A stretch of DNA of 64,000 nucleotides from the NCBI RefSeq assembly GCF_014692515.1, contig NZ_JACOIK010000010.1, positions 1 to 64,000 of the forward strand, written 5' to 3'. The notes under the pieces were generated by a model that saw only the letters and a list, made by a program, of their open reading frames with translations, searched no databases and was not told where the DNA came from. Below are positions 20,030 through 28,781 of this stretch, piece by piece. Position 1 is the stretch's first letter, and each line of letters starts with the position of its first letter. Made by a program: the position numbers and the translations under genes. Source of the DNA: Sphingobacterium micropteri (GTDB taxonomy: Bacteria > Bacteroidota > Bacteroidia > Sphingobacteriales > Sphingobacteriaceae).

Positions 20030-20458
20030 TTATTTCTTCTCTTCATAAAGTACTTCCTCTTGATGAATCAATGACCAACAGTGGTTTTCTTCTATCAACT
20101 TATAATTATTATTAGCGTATAAATGAGGAGCGACGCTGTCCAATAATATACTCTCCTCTTCTTCATTTATGAATAGCTCTGCCTTTTGCTTCAAGGAATC
20201 CATTAAAACGAAAGCTGCAGTTTCAAAATTGGTCGACGTGTCTGTGACGTTCATAGTGATGGTGCCTTCCCACGGACGGATACATTCTTCTTTAATTTTC
20301 GACCAGGTATAGCCCGCGGAAACGAGGCAACCGTGTTTGTCTTTAACCCCACCAATCGGAGGGAGTGAGGACGAACTATCATTTGATGTATCTTTCTGAA
20401 CAGAACCTTGACAAGAGAAAAGTACAACTGAAATCAATAGGAATGTGATATGCTTCAT
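20030..20458 (-). CDS. Hypothetical lipoprotein
   Basis: The 142-residue protein starts MKHITFLLISVVLFSCQGS, a lipobox with Cys16. A Ser/Asp-rich linker follows, then a compact domain with PIGGVKDKHGCLVSAGYTWSKIKEECIRPWEG. Two cysteines in this segment may form a disulfide. The spaced DKHGCLxxAGYxWxxxxxxCIRxWEG pattern resembles a short motif seen in other Bacteroidota lipoproteins, but I cannot name a function. It is convergent with uvrB, whose stop is 10 bases away. Confidence 0.7.
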   Translation of the reverse strand: MKHITFLLISVVLFSCQGSVQKDTSNDSSSSLPPIGGVKDKHGCLVSAGYTWSKIKEECIRPWEGTITMNVTDTSTNFETAAFVLMDSLKQKAELFINEEEESILLDSVAPHLYANNNYKLIEENHCWSLIHQEEVLYEEKK

Positions 20459-20580
20459 GATGGTGTCTTTTTACGAATAGATGTTCATAAACCATACCAA
20501 AGTCTGATTTAAATAATGGATAATTTGCTACATTTACATTTCTTTAAACAAATTATTTTGTTTTTCAAATTGCTAAATAA

Positions 20581-21615
20581 ATGAAGAAGCCTGTACTGGT
20601 TATAAAATTTGGTTCCGCTGCAATTACAACCAAAGAGGGAGATGTAGACGAACGCATTGTGTTGGAAATTGCTCGGCAGACAGCGCAACTGCAGTCGAAA
20701 TATAATATCGTTCTGGTATCGTCAGGTGCGGTTGCAGCTGGAAAAAAATATTTAAAGAATTATGATGGTAGTTTGTCGGCGCGAAAGGCCGCTGCGGCTA
20801 TCGGAAATCCGCTACTTGTTCGTACCTATAGTACGTATTTTAAACCTTTTAATATTGCGTTAGCGCAAAGTCTGTGTGAAAGACAACATTTTGCGAATAG
20901 AGCACAGTTTCTTCAACTCAAGGATACATATCAGGAACTTTGGAAGAATAATATCATTCCTATTGCCAACGAAAACGATGTGGTGAGTAATAAAGAACTC
21001 AAATTTTCCGACAATGATGAACTGGCAACCTTAATAGCGGTCGGATTTGGTGCGGAACAATTGCTGTTTAGTACGTCGGTTCCGGGGGTATTGGATGCGA
21101 AAGGAAAGGTTATTGCACAAATATCCTCTGTTGATAAAGACATATTCTCCGTCGTGAAAAAAGAAAAATCGGCTGTTGGTTTAGGAGGAATGACATCCAA
21201 GCTTAATTTCGCACGACTGGCAAATCAAATGGGCATACAAACCGTTATCTTCAGTATGCAAACGGAAGATGGAATCTTAAAAGCCGTAAAGGGCGAGACC
21301 GGTACGGTTTGTTTACCCCAGAAAAAAAAGGTATCTTCGAGGAACAAGTGGCTTGCAACGGGTAGTCTTATCAAAGCATTGGTGCATGTGGATGAAGGGG
21401 CAGCGACTGCCATTCAAAATCGTAAAAGCCTATTGGCTGTAGGGGTATTAACTATCAATCAAGCCTTGGAAACAGGAGAGGTTTTTCAGATAGCTAACGA
21501 AAATGGAGAGGTGTTTGCCGTGGCAAAATCAAAAATTGATGTCTTAGATGTGGAATCAATTCGCAAGAAAAAGAATGTAGCAATAGCACATGCCGATGAT
21601 ATTGTGCTGTTGTGA
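20581..21615 (+). CDS. proB: Glutamate 5-kinase
   Basis: ProB phosphorylates glutamate in the first step of proline synthesis. The amino acid kinase domain occupies about residues 1-235, with VIKFGSAAIT at the start, the VSSGAVAAGKK turn and the PIANENDVVSNKELKFSDND block that binds glutamate and ATP. VGLGGMTSKLNFARLANQMG closes this domain. The remaining roughly 100 residues correspond to the PUA domain, and the total of 344 is slightly shorter than E. coli ProB. It lies 50 bases upstream of proA in the same direction, a proBA operon. Confidence 0.95.
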   Translation: MKKPVLVIKFGSAAITTKEGDVDERIVLEIARQTAQLQSKYNIVLVSSGAVAAGKKYLKNYDGSLSARKAAAAIGNPLLVRTYSTYFKPFNIALAQSLCERQHFANRAQFLQLKDTYQELWKNNIIPIANENDVVSNKELKFSDNDELATLIAVGFGAEQLLFSTSVPGVLDAKGKVIAQISSVDKDIFSVVKKEKSAVGLGGMTSKLNFARLANQMGIQTVIFSMQTEDGILKAVKGETGTVCLPQKKKVSSRNKWLATGSLIKALVHVDEGAATAIQNRKSLLAVGVLTINQALETGEVFQIANENGEVFAVAKSKIDVLDVESIRKKKNVAIAHADDIVLL

Positions 21616-21665
21616 TTTGTACTTAGTTTGTAATATATAAAATAAAAAGGAAAGGGATTTTTTAG

Positions 21666-22919
21666 ATGATGAAGGAAAGTATACAAGAAGAATTAAAGGC
21701 AGCTCATGAAGCTACTATAGCCGTTAAGCGTTTGACTGATAATGCAAAGCAACAGTTGTTGCAAGATATAGCTGGTTCCTTGGAGCAGCGGGTAGAAGAC
21801 ATTATCCGGGAGAATAAGAAAGACTTGGAGCGTATGGATAAGGAAGATCCGCGATACGATCGATTATTGTTGGATAGCCATCGGATTTTGGCATTATCAG
21901 CTAGCCTGATCGATGTTGCAAATCTACCTGATCCGACAGGATTATTGATTTCCCGAAAAGAACTCGAGAACGGATTGTTAGTAGAGAAGAAAACCGTTCC
22001 TCTAGGTGTGGTTGGTGTTATTTATGAATCTAGACCAAACGTCACAGTAGATGTGGCCGCATTATGTATACGATCGGGAAATGTGTGTGTATTACGTGGA
22101 GGGTCAGATGCTTGGTATACAAACAGTGTGTTGGTAGAGATTATACAAGAGGAGCTACGTCGACATCAATTAAACATACATATTGTACAATTATTGCCGA
22201 CGGACAGAGCATTTGTAAGTGAGTTGCTTTCTGCTACGCAATATGTGGATATCATTATCCCTCGAGGGTCGCAAGCGCTTATAGATTTGGTCCGTGAACA
22301 AGCCAAAGTACCCGTTATTGAAACGGGAGCGGGCGTATGTCATACCTATGTGGAACGTTCGGGTGATCTGGAAAAGGCAGCAAAAATTATTGCGAATGCC
22401 AAAATACAGCGACCATCGGTATGTAATGCGTTGGATACGGTTTTGGTCGATCGCGAAGTAGCGAACGACCTTCTTGGTAGGGTTGTTCCCTATTTTAAAG
22501 ATAGTAGCGTGAAAATTTATGCAGATAAAACGGCGTATTCCATTTTACAAGAACTCGGTTATCCGCTGTTGGAATTAGCTAAAGAAGAAGATTTTGGACG
22601 AGAGTTCCTATCGCTGCAATGTTCTGTCAAGGTGGTAGAAGATTTCGATGAGGCCTTAGCACATATAGCAGAGCATTCCTCTAAACATTCGGAATGTATT
22701 GTCTCAACAGATACAGAACGCATCAATACCTATATGGATACGGTGGATGCAGCTGCGGTTTATACGAATGCATCTACACGATTCACAGACGGTGGTGCTT
22801 TTGGACTTGGAGCTGAAATAGGTATCTCTACACAAAAGCTCCACGCTAGAGGGCCGTTCGCTTTAGAGAAATTGGTAACAGAGAAGTGGTATATTACCGG
22901 TGACGGACAGACGAGATAA
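21666..22919 (+). CDS. proA: Gamma-glutamyl phosphate reductase
   Basis: ProA reduces gamma-glutamyl phosphate to glutamate semialdehyde with NADPH, the second step of proline synthesis. The 417-residue protein has the aldehyde dehydrogenase fold, with PLGVVGVIYESRPNVTVDVA, LRGGSDAWYTN and the catalytic cysteine in IQRPSVCNALDTVLV. The C-terminal RFTDGGAFGLGAEIGIST motif is typical of ProA. The start could be either of two adjacent ATGs. The stop overlaps the next ATG in TAATG, indicating translational coupling to the small downstream gene. Confidence 0.96.
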   Translation: MMKESIQEELKAAHEATIAVKRLTDNAKQQLLQDIAGSLEQRVEDIIRENKKDLERMDKEDPRYDRLLLDSHRILALSASLIDVANLPDPTGLLISRKELENGLLVEKKTVPLGVVGVIYESRPNVTVDVAALCIRSGNVCVLRGGSDAWYTNSVLVEIIQEELRRHQLNIHIVQLLPTDRAFVSELLSATQYVDIIIPRGSQALIDLVREQAKVPVIETGAGVCHTYVERSGDLEKAAKIIANAKIQRPSVCNALDTVLVDREVANDLLGRVVPYFKDSSVKIYADKTAYSILQELGYPLLELAKEEDFGREFLSLQCSVKVVEDFDEALAHIAEHSSKHSECIVSTDTERINTYMDTVDAAAVYTNASTRFTDGGAFGLGAEIGISTQKLHARGPFALEKLVTEKWYITGDGQTR

Positions 22920-23323
22920 TGGGTATTCGATATGAGAAAGATACGATCCTGAACTGGATTAATGAGATGGGCAAATTTTTGCGCTTGCTCGTTGATAAAT
23001 ATGAGGCTTTTGATGAACCGGTGGAACCCACTATCATAGAGGAAGGCTATCATCATTTTTTTGGAAAGGAGCGGAGTTGGATGTTGGGACTCTCTCAAGA
23101 CGAACTTTTGACTTATGTAGAGCAGGAGTTGGAGACAGAACAGATTCGTCCATTAGCTTTACTTTTCTTGCAAGATGCATTACAGAGTCCTGTGGATGAT
23201 ACACAACAGCAGCTCCTACGTTATTCAAAGTTTCTCTTGGAACATGTGTCACAGAAATTGGGTAGCTTTTCCTTTGAAGATTACGGGAATCTGACACTTA
23301 TACACAAAAGATTACAGAAATGA
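22919..23323 (+). CDS. Conserved small protein coupled to proA, unknown function
   Basis: The 134-residue acidic protein starts in a TAATG overlap with proA and is therefore probably translated from the proBA mRNA. It appears wholly alpha-helical and has no signal peptide, membrane segment or cysteine. Leucine-rich helices (EMGKFLRLLVDKYEAF, LTYVEQELETEQIRPLALLFLQDAL, LLRYSKFLLEHVSQ) suggest a helical-bundle or protein-interaction fold, perhaps TPR-like. I recognise no family. Tight coupling hints at a role tied to proline synthesis, but coupling alone is weak evidence. Confidence 0.75.
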   Translation: MGIRYEKDTILNWINEMGKFLRLLVDKYEAFDEPVEPTIIEEGYHHFFGKERSWMLGLSQDELLTYVEQELETEQIRPLALLFLQDALQSPVDDTQQQLLRYSKFLLEHVSQKLGSFSFEDYGNLTLIHKRLQK

Positions 23324-23336
23324 GCGGTCGTTTCAT

Positions 23337-23366
23337 TTTGAAAAACAAAATAATCCACTAAATTTG
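23337..23366 (+). promoter_or_regulatory. Promoter of the peroxiredoxin gene
   Basis: TTTG at 23337-23340 and TAAATTTG at 23359-23366 match both boxes of the Bacteroidota consensus with an 18-bp spacer. The predicted leader is about 40 nt. The peroxiredoxin is thus expressed independently of proBA. Confidence 0.72.
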
Positions 23367-23412
23367 TAGATATTGTAGTTGTTTATTTAAAAACCTTTAA
23401 AAAGAGTAAGAT

Positions 23413-24048
23413 ATGAGTTTACGATTAGGTGATGTTGCTCCGAACTTCCAAGCGGAAACATCCATAGGAAAAATTGACTTTTACGAGTACATTGATGGGG
23501 GTTGGGCAGTTTTGTATTCACACCCCTCAGATTACACGCCTGTATGTACAACAGAACTTGGACGTACTGCGCAGCTGAAATCAGAGTTTGAAAAAAGAAA
23601 TACCAAGGTTTTAGCATTAAGTGTGGATTCTGTTGAGGATCATTTAGGATGGATTAAAGACATCAACGAGACGCAAAACACAAACGTGGATTTTCCGATT
23701 ATTGCGGATAAAGATCGTAAGGTGTCGGAGTTATATGATATGATTCACCCTAATGCTTCTGCTACGGCTACCGTGCGCTCCGTATTTGTTATCGGTCCAG
23801 ATAAGAAAGTTAAGCTAACGCTAACTTATCCAGCTTCTACAGGTCGAAATTTCTTTGAGATTTTACGGGTGATTGACTCACTTCAATTGACAGATGAGTA
23901 TTCTGTTGCAACACCTGCCGACTGGAAAGACGGCGAAGATGTTATCGTGGTTCCTGCGATAAAGACAGAAGACATTCCAGCTAAATTTCCAAAAGGTTAC
24001 ACGGAAATAAAGCCATACTTGCGTGTAACGCCGCAACCGAATAAGTAA
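23413..24048 (+). CDS. 1-Cys peroxiredoxin (Prx6 type)
   Basis: This thiol peroxidase reduces peroxides with a peroxidatic cysteine. The 211-residue protein has the active site SHPSDYTPVCTTELGRTA with C45, and the sequence contains no other cysteine, so it is a one-Cys enzyme that needs an external thiol. The C-terminal extension (TPADWKDGEDVIVVPAI, GYTEIKPYLRVTPQP) is diagnostic of the Prx6 subfamily. It may be served by a low-molecular-weight thiol; the window also encodes a bacilliredoxin. It has its own promoter and a strong terminator shared with the convergent protease gene. Confidence 0.94.
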   Translation: MSLRLGDVAPNFQAETSIGKIDFYEYIDGGWAVLYSHPSDYTPVCTTELGRTAQLKSEFEKRNTKVLALSVDSVEDHLGWIKDINETQNTNVDFPIIADKDRKVSELYDMIHPNASATATVRSVFVIGPDKKVKLTLTYPASTGRNFFEILRVIDSLQLTDEYSVATPADWKDGEDVIVVPAIKTEDIPAKFPKGYTEIKPYLRVTPQPNK

Positions 24049-24089
24049 AAAAGAAACGGGCAAATATAACTTTGCCCGTTTCTTTTTTT
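24049..24089. terminator. Bidirectional terminator
   Basis: A 14-bp stem (AAGAAACGGGCAAA with TTTGCCCGTTTCTT) around a 6-nt loop is flanked by A-rich sequence on the left and seven T residues on the right, serving the peroxiredoxin and the convergent protease gene. Confidence 0.92.
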
Positions 24090-25194
24090 AATAAACTTTC
24101 ACGATATAAATGTAATCCTGTAATTTTTTAATCTGGTCAGTCCGTGATAGATTATGCAATAAATTTTTATTGTTCAGTACGACATTTTTTCCATTAAGTG
24201 AGTCCGCCGGGATACTATTCAGTGTTTCCATTAAAGCTTTCGTTTTGATTGCAAATGCTGCACCATCTATCCCTTTTTGTTTTCCACTGATAATCCCAAT
24301 AACATTCCCTTCCTTATCCAATAACGGTCCCCCACTATTACCGGGGTTTACCGGAATTGATATTTGATAGGCGAGTGTGTCGCCGGCATAACCGGTAGAT
24401 GAGCTCAGATAACCTTGTCCATATACGGCTTCATCTCTGGGAAAACCAATTGTATAAACATCTTCTCCCATATCAGAATCTTGTCTTTTAAAGGTATATG
24501 GGATACTCCTTATCGATTTAAAGGTGGAATCATTGATATGTAGGATGGCCAAATCTTTCTCGGGATTTGTAAAAATAATCTCTGCTTTGAAAGATTCGCC
24601 TTTGTGATTTTGTAAATGTACCGAATCGGCGCCGGTGATAACATGATAGTTCGTGACGACATATCCATTTTTCGTAATCATGAATCCCGTTGCACCGTAA
24701 TGCATTGTTTCCTTTACATTGTCTTTGGTGTTATGAATGTTTTGAATAGCTGCGTTCTGTGCGTTTACATTACGTTTTACGGTATTCATATCCCGGCGTA
24801 ATGCACTATAGTCGGACGTGGTTTTTTTAAGATTTTTATAATATCCTGTTAGCCATAGCGTCGAGAACACGGATACAATAGCAATAGCAGCGGCCACCGC
24901 AGCATTGAGTTTTAATCTATCCCACAAACTGATAACTTTAGTCGCTGGTTTTGGGCTGTGAGCCTCATGGTAGTCTTGCGCAACGTGTTGTAAATTTCGC
25001 TTGAAATTTGACCGCGCCTCAGCTTTTACCATAGTCGTTAAAAAAGCTTTATGTTGTGCAAAAATTTCTGCATGAACAGGGTTTTCTGTACAATATGTTT
25101 CAAACCTCGATCTATCTTCTTGGGAAAGTTCTTCCCGAAGATACGCATCTGCCCACGCTATAAACGCCTGTTGATTTAAGCTTTTCATGCCCAT
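24088..25194 (-). CDS. Membrane protein with anti-sigma-like N-terminus and periplasmic trypsin-like (S1C) protease domain
   Basis: The 368-residue protein has three parts. Residues 1-95 are a cytoplasmic helical segment (AFIAWADAYLREELSQEDRSRFETYC) of the kind found in FecR/anti-sigma proteins. Residues 97-117 form one membrane helix. After a coiled-coil stretch at about 120-160, residues 165-325 are a trypsin-like domain with H184 (TNYHVI), D214 (EKDLAIL) and S287 (GNSGGPL), a complete DegP/HtrA-type triad. No PDZ domain follows. The gene lies 11 bases downstream of an ECF sigma factor in the same direction, so it probably controls that sigma factor or responds to it. The target of the protease is unknown. 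Confidence 0.86.
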   Translation of the reverse strand: MGMKSLNQQAFIAWADAYLREELSQEDRSRFETYCTENPVHAEIFAQHKAFLTTMVKAEARSNFKRNLQHVAQDYHEAHSPKPATKVISLWDRLKLNAAVAAAIAIVSVFSTLWLTGYYKNLKKTTSDYSALRRDMNTVKRNVNAQNAAIQNIHNTKDNVKETMHYGATGFMITKNGYVVTNYHVITGADSVHLQNHKGESFKAEIIFTNPEKDLAILHINDSTFKSIRSIPYTFKRQDSDMGEDVYTIGFPRDEAVYGQGYLSSSTGYAGDTLAYQISIPVNPGNSGGPLLDKEGNVIGIISGKQKGIDGAAFAIKTKALMETLNSIPADSLNGKNVVLNNKNLLHNLSRTDQIKKLQDYIYIVKVY

Positions 25195-25205
25195 TTAATT
25201 GTAAC

Positions 25206-25775
25206 TTACTTTTTGAAAAATATCTTTTTTAAACGCTGAAGACACTTGTATTTTTGCGTCTTCGCATTATCAGCGTTTGTGTAACCAAACTTTTCACAAA
25301 TTGCTGCCATCGATTGCCCTTGTATATAAAAATCATACAAGATCGTTTTACAAGGTTCTCCTAATTCGTTTAATGCATCTTCCATCTGGACGAGATTAGT
25401 TTCCTTAAGCTCATGATCTTCGATCACTTCTTCAGCAGCTAACGACTCTCCGTAATCGTCTATTGAATCCTTACGATATTTCGCTTCGCCACGAGTAAGG
25501 TGTTTAAGCCATAGCCGCTTGGAAATCGCATATAAAAATGTTTGTAATCTGCTGCTCAACATAAAATCACCATCACTGATTTTATTATACAGCACCATCA
25601 CGGTTTCTTGGAAAATATCCTGTGCTTCCTCTCTGCTACCACGATTGTTGATGATCATCTGGGCAATAGGCGGGAAATGTATTTGATATAATTGCTGGAT
25701 AGCAAGGTTGTCTCCCTCCCTGATGCCGTCAATGATTTTGCAATCAATCTGTATATCGCTTTTTTCCTTACTCAC
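25206..25775 (-). CDS. ECF-type RNA polymerase sigma factor
   Basis: The 189-residue protein shows sigma region 2 (DNLAIQQLYQIHFPPIAQMI through EEAQDIFQETVMVLYNKI and YAISKRLWLKHL) and region 4 with a helix-turn-helix near residues 150-185 (EPCKTILYDFYIQGQSMAAICEKFGYTNADNAKTQKYKC is the general area). It starts with GTG. Extracytoplasmic-function sigma factors direct stress or envelope regulons and are usually held by a membrane anti-sigma factor; the next gene is the likely partner. No close match to its own -35 element was identified upstream. Confidence 0.92.
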   Translation of the reverse strand: MSKEKSDIQIDCKIIDGIREGDNLAIQQLYQIHFPPIAQMIINNRGSREEAQDIFQETVMVLYNKISDGDFMLSSRLQTFLYAISKRLWLKHLTRGEAKYRKDSIDDYGESLAAEEVIEDHELKETNLVQMEDALNELGEPCKTILYDFYIQGQSMAAICEKFGYTNADNAKTQKYKCLQRLKKIFFKK

Positions 25776-25893
25776 TTATTAATACCTTTTTAGTCAAATA
25801 GTAACCTATTTACGCCGCATTAATTTTTATTTTTTTCATCCGGTCGATGAGAAATCAAAAGTAGCAAATAAATTTTTGTATGTTCGCGTTGTT

Positions 25894-26373
25894 ATGAAGA
25901 TAAAAGTAGGTTTTGGTTTTGATGTCCATCAAATGAAAGAAGGACACCCATTTGTCGTAGGGGGGGTACAATTAGAACACTATGCAGGGGCGTTCGGACA
26001 TTCGGATGCCGACGTCTTAGTACATGCGATTTGCGATGCTATTTTAGGAGCAGCAAACTTAGAAGATATCGGATTTCATTTTCCGAATACTGATCCTAAA
26101 TGGAAAGGAATTAGCAGTCTCGTTTTGCTGGAAGAATGTGTAAAGCTCTTAAAAGAAAAGGGGTTTAGGTTGGGTAACATTGATGGTATGCTATGTTTGG
26201 AAGCCCCGAAGATTAAACCCTATATCCCGGCCATGAAAGAGAATATTGCGAAAGCTGCTGGGATTGATATAGAGGACATATCCATCAAGGCTACCACAAA
26301 TGAAACGATGGGCTTTATAGGTCGTCAAGAAGGTGTTGTGGCGTACGCCGTGTGTCTTATTGAGAAATCTTAG
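25894..26373 (+). CDS. ispF: 2-C-methyl-D-erythritol 2,4-cyclodiphosphate synthase
   Basis: IspF cyclises the CDP-methylerythritol phosphate intermediate in the MEP isoprenoid pathway; ispG of the same pathway is at 34-36 kb. The 159-residue protein has the metal-binding GFDVHQM at residues 7-13, the GHSDADVLVHAICDAILGA helix, DIGFHFPNTDPKWKG and the C-terminal KATTNETMGFIGRQEG, all conserved. The internal ATG is chosen over a TTG-type or ATG extension six codons upstream because family members start with the MKIKVGFGFD strand. Confidence 0.96.
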   Translation: MKIKVGFGFDVHQMKEGHPFVVGGVQLEHYAGAFGHSDADVLVHAICDAILGAANLEDIGFHFPNTDPKWKGISSLVLLEECVKLLKEKGFRLGNIDGMLCLEAPKIKPYIPAMKENIAKAAGIDIEDISIKATTNETMGFIGRQEGVVAYAVCLIEKS

Positions 26374-26418
26374 ATTGGACGTTCTAAACTTTTTTAAAAC
26401 TTATTAAGGTGAGAATGT

Positions 26419-26426
26419 TAACTTTG
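26419..26426 (+). promoter_or_regulatory. -7 element for the penicillin-binding protein gene
   Basis: TAACTTTG matches TAnnTTTG perfectly and lies 24 nt before the ATG, giving a leader of about 18 nt. A clear -33 TTTG is not seen. Confidence 0.5.
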
Positions 26427-26450
26427 CACTAAAATCGTATCATAGATGCT

Positions 26451-28700
26451 ATGAAGAGAGAATCAAAGCAGAAGTTGACAGAAGTAGATATCAAGCGATA
26501 TACCCGGAATTTTTGGATGATATTGTGTAGTATTGTTATTCTTGGTGCACTTTTCCTTGTGAGTGTACGTTTAGGCGTATTTGGCAAATTGCCATCTTTT
26601 GAAGAATTGGAGAACCCAAAGAGTAATTTAGCTTCAGAAATATTGACCGATGACCTTCAGGTATTGGGTAGATATTACAAACATAACCGCTCTAATGTAA
26701 AATACAGTGAGCTATCTCCTTACTTGGTGCATGCCCTAGTGTCAACAGAAGATAAGCGTTTTTATGATCATGCCGGTATTGATTATTCCCGAACGATAAC
26801 TTCTGCGATATACACTACGTTGTTGAATAGAAAACAAGGTGGAAGTACGATTACGCAGCAATTGGCCTTAAATCTCTTCTCCGAAAGGAGGGAACGCAAT
26901 ACGTTTAAGCGTATGATGCAAAAATTCCAAGAATGGATTACGGCTGTTCGCTTGGAGAGAAGTTATACCAAAGAAGAGATCATCACGATGTATTTCAATA
27001 CGGTCGATTTTGGGGCCTACAATACTTTTGGTATAAAGTCAGCAGCCCGAACGTATTTTGATACTACTCCTGATAAATTGACGCCAGAACAAGCTGCTAT
27101 GCTTGTGGGCATGTTGAAAGGGACATATATTTATTCGCCCGTCAGATTTCCAGAGAATTCGATGAAGCGCCGGAACACTGTTTTGAATAACATGATCGAC
27201 CAGAATTTTCTGACAAAGGAAGATGGACAAAAAGCGAAAGAGCAGGAACTGGGTTTAAAGCTCCGAATAGCGAATTACGGAGAAGGTATGGCACCGTATT
27301 TTCGCGCGGTATTGAAAGAAGAATTAAAAAAAGAATTCAAACGTCTATCCATCACGAAAGCCGATGGTACACCTTATGACTTGGACCGTGATGGATTGAA
27401 GGTGTATACACCGATCAACTATGTTATGCAGCAATATGCGGAAGAGGCTCAACGAGAATGGATGGAAAAGCTACAGCGGGATTTTGATCGTCAGTATCGG
27501 AACACCGATCCATTTAAGGGAGAAAATGCAAAATTATTGGTTTCTGGCATGCGCCGCTCCGACCGTTATCGCATATTAAAAGAAGCGGGTATGTCAGAAG
27601 AGGAGATCAAACAGGAATTTAATAAGAAAGCGCCGATGACCTTGTTTACCTATAAGGGGAATGTCGACACCGTCATGACGCCAATGGATTCTATTCGTTA
27701 CAATAAGCTTTTTCTCCAAAATGCGGTGATGTCTATGGAACCTAAAACAGGTTATATTAAGGCGTGGGTTGGAGGTATCAGTTTTGAACATTTTAAATTC
27801 GATCATGTAAAGCTGGCGCAAAGACAGGTGGGGTCCACAGCGAAACCATTCACCTATGCTGCCGCAATAGATAACGGATATTCACCTTGTTTTCCGGTGC
27901 CCAATCATTCTCGGACCTATGGTAATTGGACACCTCGTGGAACAGTGCAAGGAGGCGATCCTATTACATTGAAAAATGCGTTAAAATATTCACAGAACTT
28001 CGCTTCTGCTTATGTCATAAACGAAGTAACCGCTACAACAGTTGCTTCTCTGACTAAACGCATGGGCATTACGTCCAACGTGCCGAATTATCCGTCTATT
28101 GCGTTGGGCGCCTATGAGGCTTCTGTGTTTGATATGGTCGGTGCTTATGCCGCATTTGTTAATCACGGTACGTGGATTGAACCCACTATGATTTTACGTG
28201 TCGAAGACAAAAATGGTACAACTATTTATGAGAAAACACCAACGGTGGTTAAGGCTTTAAACAGCGAATCGGCTTATATTATGGTCGATATGTTGAAAGG
28301 TGTCGTGGATGGCGGTACAGGTTCTCGTTTGCGGTGGTCGGCGGAATTTGGTGGGTTTAAAAATCCAATGGGTGGAAAAACAGGTACTACAAATGATAAT
28401 TCTGACGCCTGGTTTATCGGTGTTACGCCAGATTTAGTAACCGGTGTATGGACGGGGGCGGAAGACCGTGGTATTCGTTTCCATAGCATGGCGTCAGGCC
28501 AGGGCGCACAAGCTGCACTTCCTATATTTGGTTTCTATATGAAGAAGGTCTATGCCGATAAAAACCTGCATTATACACAGGAGGATTTCCCACTTCCACC
28601 GGGTGGTTTGACACGCGAAATAGATTGTAGTCAATATAAGGAGTTTTATGGAACACCCTCTAATGAGGAAGTTTTGGACGACGATCGATTGGGATTCTAG
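26451..28700 (+). CDS. Class A penicillin-binding protein (PBP1a type)
   Basis: This bifunctional peptidoglycan synthase has 749 residues. One membrane helix lies at residues 21-42. The glycosyltransferase domain has catalytic E100 in STEDKRFYDHAG and the GGSTITQQLALNL block at residues 130-142. The transpeptidase domain has the acylated serine S462 in GSTAKPF, the SxN motif S514-Q-N516 and the K643-T-G-T motif. All catalytic motifs are intact. It polymerises glycan strands and cross-links peptides on the periplasmic face. A terminator follows the stop. Confidence 0.96.
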   Translation: MKRESKQKLTEVDIKRYTRNFWMILCSIVILGALFLVSVRLGVFGKLPSFEELENPKSNLASEILTDDLQVLGRYYKHNRSNVKYSELSPYLVHALVSTEDKRFYDHAGIDYSRTITSAIYTTLLNRKQGGSTITQQLALNLFSERRERNTFKRMMQKFQEWITAVRLERSYTKEEIITMYFNTVDFGAYNTFGIKSAARTYFDTTPDKLTPEQAAMLVGMLKGTYIYSPVRFPENSMKRRNTVLNNMIDQNFLTKEDGQKAKEQELGLKLRIANYGEGMAPYFRAVLKEELKKEFKRLSITKADGTPYDLDRDGLKVYTPINYVMQQYAEEAQREWMEKLQRDFDRQYRNTDPFKGENAKLLVSGMRRSDRYRILKEAGMSEEEIKQEFNKKAPMTLFTYKGNVDTVMTPMDSIRYNKLFLQNAVMSMEPKTGYIKAWVGGISFEHFKFDHVKLAQRQVGSTAKPFTYAAAIDNGYSPCFPVPNHSRTYGNWTPRGTVQGGDPITLKNALKYSQNFASAYVINEVTATTVASLTKRMGITSNVPNYPSIALGAYEASVFDMVGAYAAFVNHGTWIEPTMILRVEDKNGTTIYEKTPTVVKALNSESAYIMVDMLKGVVDGGTGSRLRWSAEFGGFKNPMGGKTGTTNDNSDAWFIGVTPDLVTGVWTGAEDRGIRFHSMASGQGAQAALPIFGFYMKKVYADKNLHYTQEDFPLPPGGLTREIDCSQYKEFYGTPSNEEVLDDDRLGF

Positions 28701-28730
28701 TAATTTTACGTAATTTAGATAGAATTTATA

Positions 28731-28776
28731 AATGCCGAGCAGCAGATTTTGACGAAATTTGTTGTTCGGCGTTTTT
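28731..28776 (+). terminator. Intrinsic terminator between the PBP gene and uvrC
   Basis: AATGCCGAGCAGCA (28731-28744) pairs with TGTTGTTCGGCGTT (28760-28773) over 14 positions including G-U pairs, followed by a T tract. It ends only about 6 bases before the uvrC ATG at 28782, so uvrC transcripts would either include the hairpin as an attenuator or start inside or after it. Confidence 0.82.
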
Positions 28777-28781
28777 ATGAC

